From Roseobacter litoralis Och 149 (lineage in GTDB: Bacteria > Pseudomonadota > Alphaproteobacteria > Rhodobacterales > Rhodobacteraceae): DNA of 64,000 nucleotides. Below the pieces are notes generated by a model, which had not been told where the DNA came from, ran no database searches, and was given only the letters and a program-made list of their open reading frames with translations. Below are positions 1-9,431 of the stretch, piece by piece; the first letter of the stretch is position 1; each line of letters starts with the position of its first letter. The DNA lies in assembly GCF_000154785.2 (NCBI RefSeq), contig NC_015730.1:3100001-3164000 (forward strand), given 5' to 3'. The position numbers and the translations under genes were made by a program.

Positions 1-273
1 AAAGCCGACGTGATCGCGCGCCTGCACGCGGTCAAAGTGCCCGTGGGTCCGATCAACACAGTGGCTGAGGCGCTTCATTCTGATCAGGCGAAAGCGCGCG
101 GTGTTGTACAGGAAATGGCAGCACCGGGGGTGCAAGGTGGCACTGTCCAGCTATTGGGTAATCCACTGAAACTATCCCGCACGCCGGTGCGATATGACCG
201 CCCGCCCCCCCGCTTTGGTCAGGACACCGAAACAGTGCTGCGTGATTTCGGTCTGTCCGATGACAAGAGCTGA
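1..273 (+). CDS. CaiB/BaiF CoA-transferase family protein, C-terminal fragment
   Basis: Partial gene cut by the window edge; the frame is open from base 1 and stops with TGA at 271-273, leaving about 90 C-terminal residues. The segment VPVGPINTVAEAL followed by the NPLKLSRTPVRY stretch is typical of the end of class III (CaiB/BaiF) CoA-transferases, which move CoA between carboxylic acids. The catalytic Asp and the substrate-determining part lie outside the window, so the substrate cannot be given. No other gene belongs to it here: the next gene starts about 185 bases downstream with its own ribosome site. Confidence 0.8.
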   Translation, partial: KADVIARLHAVKVPVGPINTVAEALHSDQAKARGVVQEMAAPGVQGGTVQLLGNPLKLSRTPVRYDRPPPRFGQDTETVLRDFGLSDDKS

Positions 274-457
274 TTAATTCAATCATCCTATGCGCAGTTT
301 TCCGCTGAAATCACGTTACTTTCTGAGGATAACTGTGAAACATTCATCGTTTTTCCACACAGTCCTTCACGTTGACGTGTAACTTCTGCACGAGCGCTTC
401 GCACACTGTCGTTTTTCGATAAACAGAAAACAACAGGTGTAAAAAGGTGTGTTTTCA

Positions 458-1798
458 ATGAATTTCGATATTTGTCAAAGTCCGGTGTCCTTATCAACGG
501 CAAAAGCGGTGGAGGACTGGAACGGCATGATCCGAGCTTTTCTGGCGCATGGGACAGCAACGCCTCAGTGTTTGGGCGCGGTCCTGACGGCAGAACCGAA
601 TTTTGCGATGGGCCACGCCGCCCGGGGGCTTTTTTCGCTGATGATGGGGCGGCGCGAACTGGTTCAGACCGCTAAGGAGGCTCTGCTTGCCGCTCGTGCA
701 TCTGATGCTGCAAATCCGCGAGAGCGTGCATGGATTGACGCGCTGGACGCGTGGCTGGCGGATAGACCGTCCGACGCGGTTGCTGCGATGGAACGCACAT
801 TGCAGGCCTATCCTGCAGACACGCTGTCGGCGAAGGTCAGCCATGGGATCAGGTTCATTCTGGGGGATGCGCAGGGCATGCGACGCTCCATTGAGCGGGT
901 GTTGCCAGCACATGACAAAGATCACCCGCTGCGGGGCTTTGCATTGGGCTGTCATGCCTTCACGCTGGAAGAAACCGGCGAATATGACAACGCCGAGCAA
1001 GCGGGTCGCTCGGGGCTTGAACTGACGCCCGATGACGCTTGGGGCTTACATGCGGTTGCACATGTTTTTGACATGACCGCGCGCCCGGATCTCGGCATCG
1101 ACTTGATCGAAAACAACACCGCTGCTTGGGATCACTGTAACAATTTCAGATATCACGTGTGGTGGCACAAGGCGCTGTTGCATATGGATCGTGGTGAACT
1201 TGACGTCGCATTGGGCCTATATGATGCGCAGATCAGGTCGGATAAAACCGATGATTACCGCGACATATCGAATGCAACCTCGCTGTTGTTGCGCCTTGAG
1301 CTGGAAGGCATGGAAGTTGGGCCGCGGTGGGCCGAACTGGCCGATATCGCAGAACGGCGCACCGACGACGGCTGTGTCGTCTTTGCCGATCTGCACTATA
1401 TGCTGGCCTTGGCAGGGGCTTCGCGACCGGATGCTCAGCGCGCGATGACAGCGCGTTTTGCACGTGACGCCAAATCTAGCGGCGAGATGCCCGCGCGCTA
1501 TGCCGACCCCGGCGTTGCCGCCGCCTCAGGGCTGAATGCTTTCGCCGAAGGGCGCTATGATGCTGCTTTCAGCGATCTGGCCTCTGCGCGTCCAAACATG
1601 CAGTCCATTGGCGGCAGCCATGCACAACGCGATGTTTTCGAGCGCTTGACCATTGATGCAGGGCTGCGTGCCGGACGTTATGAGCAAACTGAAGACATCT
1701 TGCATGCCCGCCTCAAGCAGCGGGCCGGGCAAGCCGACAGGTTTACCAAGACGCGTATGGCATCCATCGCCGAAGCCCGGCGGATCCCTGCCCAATAG
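458..1798 (+). CDS. TPR-repeat protein, TTC38-like
   Basis: A 446-residue soluble protein rich in helical repeats; no signal peptide or membrane segment is visible. The HAVAHVFDM stretch near residue 210 and the WWHKALLHMDRGELDVAL stretch near residue 250 resemble the tetratricopeptide-repeat 38 family, probably a protein-interaction scaffold with unknown partner. The start is chosen at ATG 458 because AAAAAGG lies 10 bases upstream; a GTG at 449 is in frame but too close to that site. It precedes opgC by 48 bases on the same strand, so co-transcription with the glucan genes is possible, but nothing in the protein points to glucan synthesis. Confidence 0.8.
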   Translation: MNFDICQSPVSLSTAKAVEDWNGMIRAFLAHGTATPQCLGAVLTAEPNFAMGHAARGLFSLMMGRRELVQTAKEALLAARASDAANPRERAWIDALDAWLADRPSDAVAAMERTLQAYPADTLSAKVSHGIRFILGDAQGMRRSIERVLPAHDKDHPLRGFALGCHAFTLEETGEYDNAEQAGRSGLELTPDDAWGLHAVAHVFDMTARPDLGIDLIENNTAAWDHCNNFRYHVWWHKALLHMDRGELDVALGLYDAQIRSDKTDDYRDISNATSLLLRLELEGMEVGPRWAELADIAERRTDDGCVVFADLHYMLALAGASRPDAQRAMTARFARDAKSSGEMPARYADPGVAAASGLNAFAEGRYDAAFSDLASARPNMQSIGGSHAQRDVFERLTIDAGLRAGRYEQTEDILHARLKQRAGQADRFTKTRMASIAEARRIPAQ

Positions 1799-1846
1799 CA
1801 GCGGCACCCTGATGACAAATCTCAACCGACGACATAAAGACCCGCC

Positions 1847-3067
1847 ATGACACTTGCCGATCCCTCACGACTCCCTCTGACGCGTGGCGAGACGCCTGCG
1901 CAGAAAACCGCGCAGGCCGGTCAGCGCATCCGTGACCCACGCCTCGACTTCTTTCGCGGCATAGTCATGTTCATCATTCTGATTGCGCATACCCCCGGAA
2001 ACTGGCTGACCTTGTGGATTCCCGCGCGCTTTGGTTTTTCCGATGCCACTGAAGTCTTTGTCTTTTGTTCGGGAATGGCCTCTGCCATCGCATTTGGTGC
2101 CGTGTTTCGCGATCAGGGGCTGTTGATGGGGGCTGCGCGTGTCGCGTTCCGATGCTGGCAAGTCTATTGGGCACATATCGCGCTGTTTTTCGCCATCGCG
2201 GGCACGATGGTATTTTTGAACAGCACGGAACTTTTTCAGCGCGACTATGTTGGGCAACTGAACCTCTACCCGTTTTTCAATCGGCCGGAGGAAAATTTGC
2301 TGGGGCTTTTGACGCTGACCTATGTGCCGAATTACTTTGATATCCTGCCAATGTATCTCGTGGTGCTTGCGATGATGCCGCTGGTCGTTGCTTGCCACCG
2401 CGCGCATCCCGCTCTGGCGGCCGCGCTGATTGTCGGTGTTTGGCTCGGGGCGCAGATTGATGTTCTCGCCCTCCCGGCTGAGCCATGGTCAGAGCGGCAC
2501 TGGTTCTTTAATCCCTTCGGATGGCAGTTGGTGTTTTTCACCGGCTTTGCCTTCATGGCAGGCTGGATACCACCGCCCCCGCGCCACAAACTGTTGGTGA
2601 TCGTGGCCGGGGTGATTGTTCTCGTGATCATTCCGCTGGCCTATTTCCGCATTACCCGGCAACTGCCCGAAGTGCGCGAGTGGCGCAAGGAATACAACGT
2701 CCTGATCAACAAATCGGACTTCGGTGTTCTGCGCTACGTGCATTTTCTGGCCCTTGCCTATCTGTGCTGGATCGCCGTGGGCGAAGCAGGTCGTCGCATT
2801 CTGCCCCCCCAGACCGGCGGCTTGCTGGCCGAAGGGTGGCGCCGCATCCTTGCCGTCATCATGAAAGTGGGGCAGCAGTCACTGGCCGTTTTCATCACCT
2901 CCATGTTCACCGCGCGGCTGCTTGGCGTGGCGCTGGACACGTTGGGGCGCAACTCTCTGTTTAATCAGATCATTGTCAATCTGGCGGGTTTTACCGTCCT
3001 GATTGGCGTCGCCTATGGGGTTGGATGGTTTAAATCGCAACCCTGGCGAAAAAAGGCGGTGCGGTAA
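1847..3067 (+). CDS. opgC: OpgC-family integral membrane acyltransferase
   Basis: A 406-residue polytopic membrane protein of the OpgC family. It opens with RDPRLDFFRGIVMFIILIAH (about residues 30-49), the charged-then-hydrophobic start typical of OpgC, followed by about ten predicted membrane helices. In Rhodobacter sphaeroides OpgC adds succinyl groups to osmoregulated periplasmic glucans, and its gene is operonic with opgG and opgH; the same role is inferred here from family and context. Its stop TAA overlaps the ATG of the next gene by one base (TAATG), which indicates translational coupling. The acyl donor and group transferred cannot be read from the sequence. Confidence 0.87.
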   Translation: MTLADPSRLPLTRGETPAQKTAQAGQRIRDPRLDFFRGIVMFIILIAHTPGNWLTLWIPARFGFSDATEVFVFCSGMASAIAFGAVFRDQGLLMGAARVAFRCWQVYWAHIALFFAIAGTMVFLNSTELFQRDYVGQLNLYPFFNRPEENLLGLLTLTYVPNYFDILPMYLVVLAMMPLVVACHRAHPALAAALIVGVWLGAQIDVLALPAEPWSERHWFFNPFGWQLVFFTGFAFMAGWIPPPPRHKLLVIVAGVIVLVIIPLAYFRITRQLPEVREWRKEYNVLINKSDFGVLRYVHFLALAYLCWIAVGEAGRRILPPQTGGLLAEGWRRILAVIMKVGQQSLAVFITSMFTARLLGVALDTLGRNSLFNQIIVNLAGFTVLIGVAYGVGWFKSQPWRKKAVR

Positions 3068-4593
3068 TGTTACGTCGTGAACTTCTCAAATCTCTGGTGG
3101 CTGTGGCTGCCCTGCGCCCGACCGTTCTGGCAGCGCAGGAACCCGGGCTGCAATCGGGCGCACCAACGGCCTTCGATGCGCAAAAGGTCAGAATGCGCGC
3201 CAAGGCGCTGGCGGAAAAACCCTATGCGCCGCGCCCGCTGATCCCGGAAAGCTGGCGCAACCTGAGCTATGATCAATACCGTAAAATCTGGTTTGACGGG
3301 CGCAATGCGCTTTGGGAAAACACAGACGGCCCGCAGCGCGTAGATGTGTTTCCACCCGGTCTCTATTTTCCGCAGCCGGTTGAGATCAACGTCGTCGAGA
3401 ATGGCAGCGCGCGACCGCTGAAATTTGACATGGGTGTGTTTGACAGCACGGATAAATTTCCTGATGTCGAGATAGATGAAACCTTGGGGTATTCCGGCCT
3501 GCGACTGCGCGCGGAACTCGAAGAGCCCGGTATTTTTCAGGAATACGCGGTTTTTCAGGGTGCCAGCTATTTTCGCGGCATCGGTACGGGCGAGACATAC
3601 GGTCTCTCCGCGCGGGGGCTGGCGTTGAAAACCGCCGATCCTGAGGGCGAAGAATTTCCCGATTTCACCGCCTTTTGGCTCGAAACGCCGCAGCCCGGTG
3701 CGCCTGATGTGGTGTTGCACGCGCTGCTCGATGGTCCCAGCTGCACCGGGGCTTACCGGTTCGTCATCACCCATGGCAAGACGCTGACCATGCAGGTCGA
3801 GGCCGAGATTTTCGCCCGCGAGACGCTGACCCACATTGGTATCGCGCCTCTGACATCCATGTTTTTGTTTGATGCCACGATGCGCGAGCGGTTTTCCGAC
3901 TTTCGCCCGGCCGTGCATGACAGCGATGGTTTGATGATCCATAATGGTGCAGGCGAAACCATCTGGCGCCCGCTTGCCAATCCCAAGAACCTGCAGATCA
4001 GTGCTTTTACCGACGATGACCCCCGTGGCTTTGGCCTGATGCAACGGGCGCGGGCCTTCCGCGACTTTGCCGATCTCGAAGCGCTTTACCACAACCGCCC
4101 CGCCCTTTGGGTCACACCGGGCGAGGGATGGGGACCGGGGGCGGTCACGCTTGTTGAAATCCCCGCTGATCTGGAAATCTACGACAACATCGTGTCTTAT
4201 TGGCGCCCCGCAACCCCTGTGCCTGCGGGCGAAAGCCACCAGATGTCCTATCGTCTGGACTGGGCCGACGATCCTGCCCCCCGGACAGGCATGCCGCTGC
4301 GCGTCAGCGACACGGCGATGGGCGCGCGCCCGGAGGGCGGAATTGTCGTCGCTATTGATTTCGAAGGCCGCGAAGATGTGCCCGACGACCTGAGCCAGCT
4401 TGATATTGTCTTGCGCAGCAGCACCGGTGAGCTGTCACAAGGGCTTGTGCAACGCAATCCGGAGACCGGCGGACCCCGCCTTGCCTTCACCTTCCACCCG
4501 CAAGAGGCGGATTTGGTCGAGTTCCGCGCCCAGTTGCGCTTGCAGGATGCGCCCCTCTCCGAAATCTGGCTTTACCGCTGGACGCGCGCATGA
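3067..4593 (+). CDS. opgG: Periplasmic glucan biosynthesis protein, OpgG/OpgD family
   Basis: A 508-residue exported protein of the MdoG/OpgG/OpgD family. The N-terminus LRRELLKSLVAVAALRP carries a twin-arginine-like motif before a hydrophobic stretch, closer to the Tat-exported OpgD than to Sec-exported OpgG. The family landmarks PYAPRPLIPESWRNLSYDQY near residue 55 and FRGIGTGETYGLSARGLA near 180 are present. Family members act in the periplasm on the newly made glucan backbone; E. coli OpgD has been shown to be a beta-1,2-glucanase. Lying between opgC and opgH with overlapping ends (ATGA at 4590-4593) supports a role in the same pathway. Whether it is functionally G-type or D-type is not settled, so the symbol is provisional. 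Confidence 0.87.
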   Translation: MLRRELLKSLVAVAALRPTVLAAQEPGLQSGAPTAFDAQKVRMRAKALAEKPYAPRPLIPESWRNLSYDQYRKIWFDGRNALWENTDGPQRVDVFPPGLYFPQPVEINVVENGSARPLKFDMGVFDSTDKFPDVEIDETLGYSGLRLRAELEEPGIFQEYAVFQGASYFRGIGTGETYGLSARGLALKTADPEGEEFPDFTAFWLETPQPGAPDVVLHALLDGPSCTGAYRFVITHGKTLTMQVEAEIFARETLTHIGIAPLTSMFLFDATMRERFSDFRPAVHDSDGLMIHNGAGETIWRPLANPKNLQISAFTDDDPRGFGLMQRARAFRDFADLEALYHNRPALWVTPGEGWGPGAVTLVEIPADLEIYDNIVSYWRPATPVPAGESHQMSYRLDWADDPAPRTGMPLRVSDTAMGARPEGGIVVAIDFEGREDVPDDLSQLDIVLRSSTGELSQGLVQRNPETGGPRLAFTFHPQEADLVEFRAQLRLQDAPLSEIWLYRWTRA

Positions 4594-6482
4594 GCGAAAA
4601 CGCCAAATCAGCGTTTATGGCGATGCCCCGGCGCGCGCCGCTGGAGATGCTTGCGCAGGACTTTGACCAGCACCCGGTCAACAGTGCGCCCAAGCAGGAT
4701 CGCCCTGAGACATCCCTTTACTGGCGTCTTGCGCTTTTCGTGCCCGCATTGGTCGGGACCGTGCTCTTGATGCGCGGCATCTACGGGTGGTTTTCGGAAA
4801 CGGGCATGGCGGGCCTTGAGTGGTTTCTGCTCAGCCTGATCGGTCTCACCTTTATCTGGGTCAGCCTCTCGGTCAGCACAATCGGCATCGCCCTTGCCGG
4901 CCTGTTGGCGCGGGCCACTGATGCGCAATGCGCCAAAGGGCACGCAGCGCCAATGGATGTCGCCTTGCTGATGCCGATCTACAACGAAGCGACCAGCGAT
5001 GTTTTCGGCAACGCGGCGGCCATGCTCGATGATCTGGCCCGCCAGAAAGCCCACCACCGGTACACGTTATTCATCCTGTCCGACACGCGCGATGCGGCAA
5101 CCGCTGCACGAGAAGAGCGCGCCTACAGCTTGCTGCAAGTCTCCGCCCCTGCGGGCATGGGTGTCTTTTACCGCCGCCGGGCCGAAAACACCGATAAGAA
5201 AGTCGGCAATCTGGTGGATTGGATCACCGGTTGGGGTGCGGCGCATGACGCCATGGTTGTGTTGGACGCGGATAGTCTGATGACGGGGCAGGCCATCGAC
5301 CGCCTCGCCTATGAACTCAGCGCAGACCCGCAGGCCGCGCTGATCCAGACATGCCCGGTTCTGATCGGGGCGGAGACGCTGTTTGCGCGCCTCCAGCAGT
5401 TTTCAAACATCGCCTATGGATGGCTCATGTCCGAAGGGCTGGCAAACTGGGCCAGAGGCGAAGGCAATTACTGGGGTCACAACGCGATCATTCGCACCCG
5501 GGCTTTTGCGGCATGCGCCGGGTTGCCGAGGCTCTCTCGCAGAGGGGGGCGATCAGATCTGATCTTCAGTCATGACTTTGTCGAAGCGGGCCTTTTGCGG
5601 CGCGCAGGCTGGCGCGTACGTTTCATGCCACGCCTGACCGGCAGCTTCGAAGAAACACCAGGCACGCTGATCGATTATGTACTGCGCGATCAACGCTGGT
5701 GTCGGGGCAACCTGCAACACCTGCGTCTACTGGGTACTGCCGGGCTGCATCCTGTCTCGCGGTTTCACCTGCTGCATGGTGCGGTCAGCTATTTGCTGTC
5801 GCCCGCGTGGTTCGTGTTGCTCATCGTTTGGTCTTTGCTGGGCAAGGACCGCGATACCAATGTGATCAGCTATTTCAATGAGGCCAATCCGCTGTTTCCC
5901 GACTGGCCACCCGCCATGAGCCACATCGATTCTGCGGTCTTTCTTATGATCATGTATGCCATGCTGCTGATGCCCAAATTGGTCGGCGCGGGCATTATCG
6001 CCGCACATCCCAAAGCCACGCGTCTTTATGGCGGGCGCCGTGCCTTTTTGTCCGCCTTTGGGGTCGAAGTGTTCTTGTCCATTGCCTATGCCCCGATCCT
6101 GATGATCCAGCAAACGCGCGCTGTCGTGCGGACGGCCATTGGCCGCGAGATGACATGGGCAGCACAGAACCGCACGGCGGTGGCCTATCCTCTTAAGGAC
6201 CTGTTGCGCTTTCACTGGGTGGAAACCGGCGTTGGTATTGTTCTGACAATGGGTCTTGTGTCGGGTCTGGTGTCGTTGTGGCTGATCCCGATTGCAGCCA
6301 GCCTGCTGTTGGCCGTGCCACTGTCTGCTGCCAGTGCCTTGCCCGTTGCACGCTATCTGCCAGGGCCCTTGCGCATGCAAAGCCCGCTGACGCTGCGCGA
6401 ACCGGGTATCGTACAGAATGCCCGGCGCAAAAGGCGACAGCTCTTGACCATTCTTGACCGACCACATCAAGCGGCCGAATAG
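4590..6482 (+). CDS. opgH: OpgH glucans biosynthesis glucosyltransferase
   Basis: A 630-residue processive GT2 glycosyltransferase of the inner membrane. Two membrane helices near residues 45-110 precede the catalytic domain, which contains VALLMPIYNEA, the DADS nucleotide-sugar/metal motif and the DQRWCRG signature (Q-x-x-R-W type) of processive enzymes; several more helices follow. OpgH uses UDP-glucose to polymerise and export the linear backbone of osmoregulated periplasmic glucans. It is shorter than E. coli OpgH (about 850 residues), lacking much of that protein's long N-terminal region, as is usual in Rhodobacterales. Its start overlaps the stop of opgG by four bases. Confidence 0.93.
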   Translation: MSENAKSAFMAMPRRAPLEMLAQDFDQHPVNSAPKQDRPETSLYWRLALFVPALVGTVLLMRGIYGWFSETGMAGLEWFLLSLIGLTFIWVSLSVSTIGIALAGLLARATDAQCAKGHAAPMDVALLMPIYNEATSDVFGNAAAMLDDLARQKAHHRYTLFILSDTRDAATAAREERAYSLLQVSAPAGMGVFYRRRAENTDKKVGNLVDWITGWGAAHDAMVVLDADSLMTGQAIDRLAYELSADPQAALIQTCPVLIGAETLFARLQQFSNIAYGWLMSEGLANWARGEGNYWGHNAIIRTRAFAACAGLPRLSRRGGRSDLIFSHDFVEAGLLRRAGWRVRFMPRLTGSFEETPGTLIDYVLRDQRWCRGNLQHLRLLGTAGLHPVSRFHLLHGAVSYLLSPAWFVLLIVWSLLGKDRDTNVISYFNEANPLFPDWPPAMSHIDSAVFLMIMYAMLLMPKLVGAGIIAAHPKATRLYGGRRAFLSAFGVEVFLSIAYAPILMIQQTRAVVRTAIGREMTWAAQNRTAVAYPLKDLLRFHWVETGVGIVLTMGLVSGLVSLWLIPIAASLLLAVPLSAASALPVARYLPGPLRMQSPLTLREPGIVQNARRKRRQLLTILDRPHQAAE

Positions 6483-6484
6483 CG

Positions 6485-6979
6485 TTATCGGAAGGCGACG
6501 ACCGGCAAGCCACGGTTCAGCCAGCCCGGACCCGCACCTGATCCCAGCATCCCCTCTGGCACATCAATGATGCGCGTAAAGCCTGCGGCGGCGAGTTGTT
6601 TGGACATATGGCGCGATCTGACACCGCGTGCGCAGATCAATGCGACAGGACGCGATTTGTCCCCTTGTGTCGCAACAAGCAGCGCTTCTACAAAATCCGG
6701 ACGGCGCATATCTATGGGAACCGCGCCTTCACCGATACCGGTATGCGCCCATTCTTCGGGTCGCCTGATATCAATGAGCACGACGTCCCCGCTGCGTGCT
6801 GCCTCATGAACATCCGGAGGGCTTAGCGCGGCTTCGCCGTTTTCAGCGAGGATGTTGAACCACTGCGCAGCAACGGCTCCGCCCGTGGCCACCCCCGCGA
6901 CGGCAACAACGAGCAATCCCCGCCGCGACATGCGCAACGGGGATTTTTGGCTTTGTTCGATCGGATCAGGTTGCCGCAT
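6485..6979 (-). CDS. Exported rhodanese-like domain protein
   Basis: A 164-residue protein with an N-terminal SRRGLLVVAVAG segment that looks like a Tat-type signal or anchor, followed by one rhodanese domain (about residues 55-160). The VLIDIRRPEEWAHTG stretch is the family's first landmark, and ICARGVRSRHMSKQL holds the candidate catalytic Cys in an active loop. Rhodanese domains carry persulfide sulfur or sense redox state; the physiological substrate is not evident. Its ATG overlaps the stop of the YHS-domain gene (TGATG at 6977-6981), so the two are co-translated and probably act together in the periplasm. Confidence 0.85.
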   Translation of the reverse strand: MRQPDPIEQSQKSPLRMSRRGLLVVAVAGVATGGAVAAQWFNILAENGEAALSPPDVHEAARSGDVVLIDIRRPEEWAHTGIGEGAVPIDMRRPDFVEALLVATQGDKSRPVALICARGVRSRHMSKQLAAAGFTRIIDVPEGMLGSGAGPGWLNRGLPVVAFR

Positions 6980-7503
6980 CAGTTCACGGGAGCGGCACTG
7001 CTGAACTGCGGGATCACTCGGTCGGAGGCGGCCGCCGGCTCAAGGCTCACCCAGTTGTTTTCGGACAGGGTCAGGTTACCGGGAATATCCTCTTCCCAGA
7101 AGCCCACAACGTTTTCCGTGATGTTGAGATACAATTTACCATCAAGAATGCGCCACAATTCCGGGTTTCCGGGGACTTTGCCGCCCTTGGCAACACCATA
7201 GGCGCAATGCCCGTCATATTGCGGCGCAAAGGCTGCGGGGTCCGCGTCAAAGCGCGCTTTGTTCGCCTCGCTGGAAAACGCGAATGTCGCACCGTTATAG
7301 GTCGATGTGATGTTTTTGTTCCCCGGCACAGCGGCGGGTTGATCCTGACCAACAGGCGCCTGATCAAGGTCGAAATAGGCAACAACATCATATCCGGAAA
7401 CGGCAAAGCCTGTCGGGTCGACATATTGATCGCCCGCAAAAGCGGATGTGGCAAGGGTTATGGCAGTTGCCGCAACGGCGATCATCTTAAGTGGGAAACG
7501 CAT
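6979..7503 (-). CDS. YHS domain-containing exported protein
   Basis: A 174-residue protein with a Sec signal peptide ending near ATSAFA. The mature part has the YHS-like pattern: GYDVVAYF, then FAFSSEANKARFDADPAAFAPQYDGHCAYGVA, which is typical of periplasmic YHS proteins in alphaproteobacteria. YHS domains are thought to bind metal; the exact job of this subfamily is unknown. The start at 7503 is preferred over 7524 because GGAG lies seven bases upstream of it. It is the first gene of a two-gene unit with the rhodanese protein, whose start overlaps its stop. Confidence 0.85.
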   Translation of the reverse strand: MRFPLKMIAVAATAITLATSAFAGDQYVDPTGFAVSGYDVVAYFDLDQAPVGQDQPAAVPGNKNITSTYNGATFAFSSEANKARFDADPAAFAPQYDGHCAYGVAKGGKVPGNPELWRILDGKLYLNITENVVGFWEEDIPGNLTLSENNWVSLEPAAASDRVIPQFSSAAPVN

Positions 7504-7675
7504 CGGAATACTCCAGTCTGGCATTTTTCATCAACGGGCGCTTTTGCACCGCTGTCAACTGGTTTAGCTGCTTGCACCGCACAGGTGCACCCCTTTGGCC
7601 CTCGCCTCTCAGGCTTGTGAAAAATGGCCGGTTCGCGTGATCGTTTCGTGAGAATTCGCGCCCTGCAGGGGTGAA

Positions 7676-8473
7676 TTATTTCAATTTGGGTGGGTTTTCA
7701 GGATCCGAACCGGGCGGTGGGCGCATTTGTGTTACGGAGTGTTGCAACTGAGGCAGATCAAACCGCAGGCCGACACGCTCCATTCTGGCGGCCACGGGAT
7801 CAGAGCTCAGGAAAAAGGCGACATCCATCGCCCCTGCTTCGATGCCCGAAAAGGTCAACGCTTCGGCGGCTGCACTGGCAAGCGCCCCTTCAGCCTGCGG
7901 CAGCGCATCGACAAACCCCAGCATATGACTATTCCGCCCGCCCGCAAAACGGACACCGACAAGATAGGCGCAAGACGCAAGCCCCATGGCGGTGGCCAGT
8001 TTTGTATCCAGCGCCTTGATCAACGTCTCCGGCAGGCCTTTGGGGGGCGAAAGCTCTGCGACCTTTTCCTCAACCTCATCCGGTGCGTTCCCCAGTGTCT
8101 GGTGCAACCAGTCCACCGCCGCATCCGCCAATAGAATTGACGACGGGGCCACGTCCAGATTGACACCCAGCCCAATCCCCTGCCCCGCCAGCATCCCGGC
8201 AATGGTCCGACCGGACACCGCAATATAGGGGGTCACCTGCCCGGCAAAACTGGCCAGACGCTCTTCGCGGTCGAACACCAGCACATATTTCACGCCCTCC
8301 AGTTCAAATATTTCCGGCGAGACCGCGTCATCTGCGGCGTTGAGGTCTTCGGCCAGCATCAGGAACAGCTCACTCTCTGCCAGTCTTTCGTAGAACCCCA
8401 AGCGCGCCTGATCGTTTTCCTCATCCGCAATCATCAGGGCATGGGCCTTATCCAGAGGGGTCAGATCTGTCAT
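7676..8473 (-). CDS. SseB family protein
   Basis: A 265-residue acidic cytoplasmic protein with no signal or membrane segment. The N-terminal half (TPLDKAHALM..., ESELFLMLAED, FELEGVKYVLVFD, GRTIAGMLAGQGIGLGVN) fits the SseB N-terminal fold, and the C-terminal half matches the SseB C-terminal region. The function of chromosomal SseB homologues in Rhodobacterales is unknown. The start at 8473 is preferred because AAAGGA lies nine bases upstream; ATG 8482 would sit directly on that site. It overlaps the end of the uracil-DNA glycosylase gene by 26 bases, so both are probably one transcript. Confidence 0.8.
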   Translation of the reverse strand: MTDLTPLDKAHALMIADEENDQARLGFYERLAESELFLMLAEDLNAADDAVSPEIFELEGVKYVLVFDREERLASFAGQVTPYIAVSGRTIAGMLAGQGIGLGVNLDVAPSSILLADAAVDWLHQTLGNAPDEVEEKVAELSPPKGLPETLIKALDTKLATAMGLASCAYLVGVRFAGGRNSHMLGFVDALPQAEGALASAAAEALTFSGIEAGAMDVAFFLSSDPVAARMERVGLRFDLPQLQHSVTQMRPPPGSDPENPPKLK

Positions 8474-9047
8474 GCAGAACATCCTTTAAACGCGATCGCA
8501 GACGAGGCTGCACCTCTTCTTCGAACCATGGGTTTTTCTTGAGCCATCCCGTATTGCGCCAGCTTGGGTGCGGCAAGACAAAGATGTCCTCATCTCGATC
8601 TTTCCAGCTGTGCACGGCCTGCGTGAGCGACGACTTAAGGCCCAGATGGTATTTCATTGCATAGCTGCCAACAATCAGAGTGAGCCCTATGTGCGGCAGG
8701 GCAGCAGTCACTTTGTCATGCCATGTCTGCGCGCAAATCGGGGGCGGCGGCAGATCACTGCCGGACGCCGAATAGCCCGGAAAACAGAACGCCATCGGCA
8801 CGATAGCCACCTGCGCACGGTCATAAAATACCTGCTCTGACACACCCATCCAGCTGCGCAACCGCTCCCCTGAAGGGTCAGAAAAAGGTTTACCGGACTT
8901 ATGAACCCGCATCCCCGGCGCCTGCCCTGCAATCAGCACCCGCGCCTGCGGCTCAAACCATGCAACGGGGCGCGGTTCATGTGCCGTCGCGGTGGCCGCG
9001 AAGCGCTCAGCGCACAAACGGCAGTCTCTGATCTGATCCTGAAGCAT
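8448..9047 (-). CDS. Fe-S-type uracil-DNA glycosylase superfamily protein
   Basis: A protein of about 199 residues belonging to the uracil-DNA glycosylase superfamily. Motif 1 appears as GQAPG (41-45) and motif 2 as HPSWRN (His160). Cysteines at 9 and 12 (CRLC) and at 88 and 105 (C-x16-C) reproduce the ligand spacing of [4Fe-4S]-containing family 4/5-type enzymes. It is therefore likely to remove uracil or a related damaged base from DNA, though the motif 1 residues differ from classical family 4 and the substrate may differ. The start is uncertain: ATG 9047 is used, GTG 9053 is also in frame. Confidence 0.8.
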   Translation of the reverse strand: MLQDQIRDCRLCAERFAATATAHEPRPVAWFEPQARVLIAGQAPGMRVHKSGKPFSDPSGERLRSWMGVSEQVFYDRAQVAIVPMAFCFPGYSASGSDLPPPPICAQTWHDKVTAALPHIGLTLIVGSYAMKYHLGLKSSLTQAVHSWKDRDEDIFVLPHPSWRNTGWLKKNPWFEEEVQPRLRSRLKDVLHDRSDPSG

Positions 9048-9431
9048 CACCACTTGCGTACTTTATCGGCGCGCAGGGTGAAGGCAACCCGGTGCAACCG
9101 GAGCTGTCCAACACACCGTATCGCAATCCGCGCACGGTCGTCTCAAATTGGCGTTTAATCTTGCGTTTTGGGGGTAACAGACCGCGATCACCCCCTGATC
9201 GGACAAGAACAGTGGCCCCAAGGCAGGACCGCTGAACATGCCGGGGTGAGGATGCTGGCGTTCAACGACATACCAGAATCTTTTTGGACGGGCACACAAC
9301 GCAAGGTATAGACACGCGCGCAGGTCGGCGCGGCTTTGAAAACACGGAACACGCCTTCTTGATCTTTACCGGAAACTACTTGATGGTCTGTCTCACAGCT
9401 TGAATTCTCAGAGAACAGGTAACTTCTTGAC
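9048..9431. other. Gene-free interval before kdsA
   Basis: This interval of about 380 bases lies between two divergent genes. Short frames exist on both strands but none has a ribosome site, a recognisable motif or codon use like the neighbours. It should hold the promoters of the glycosylase gene (leftward) and kdsA (rightward); no convincing operator or hairpin was found. Confidence 0.5.

Noticed and set aside
351..359. TTTTCCACA as a DnaA box/replication origin sign
   Set aside because: A single box with no cluster, no dnaA or repABC genes and no A+T-rich unwinding region.
3070..4239. 389-codon minus-strand frame opposite opgG
   Set aside because: Antisense shadow of a strongly supported gene; composition is Arg-rich and without domains.
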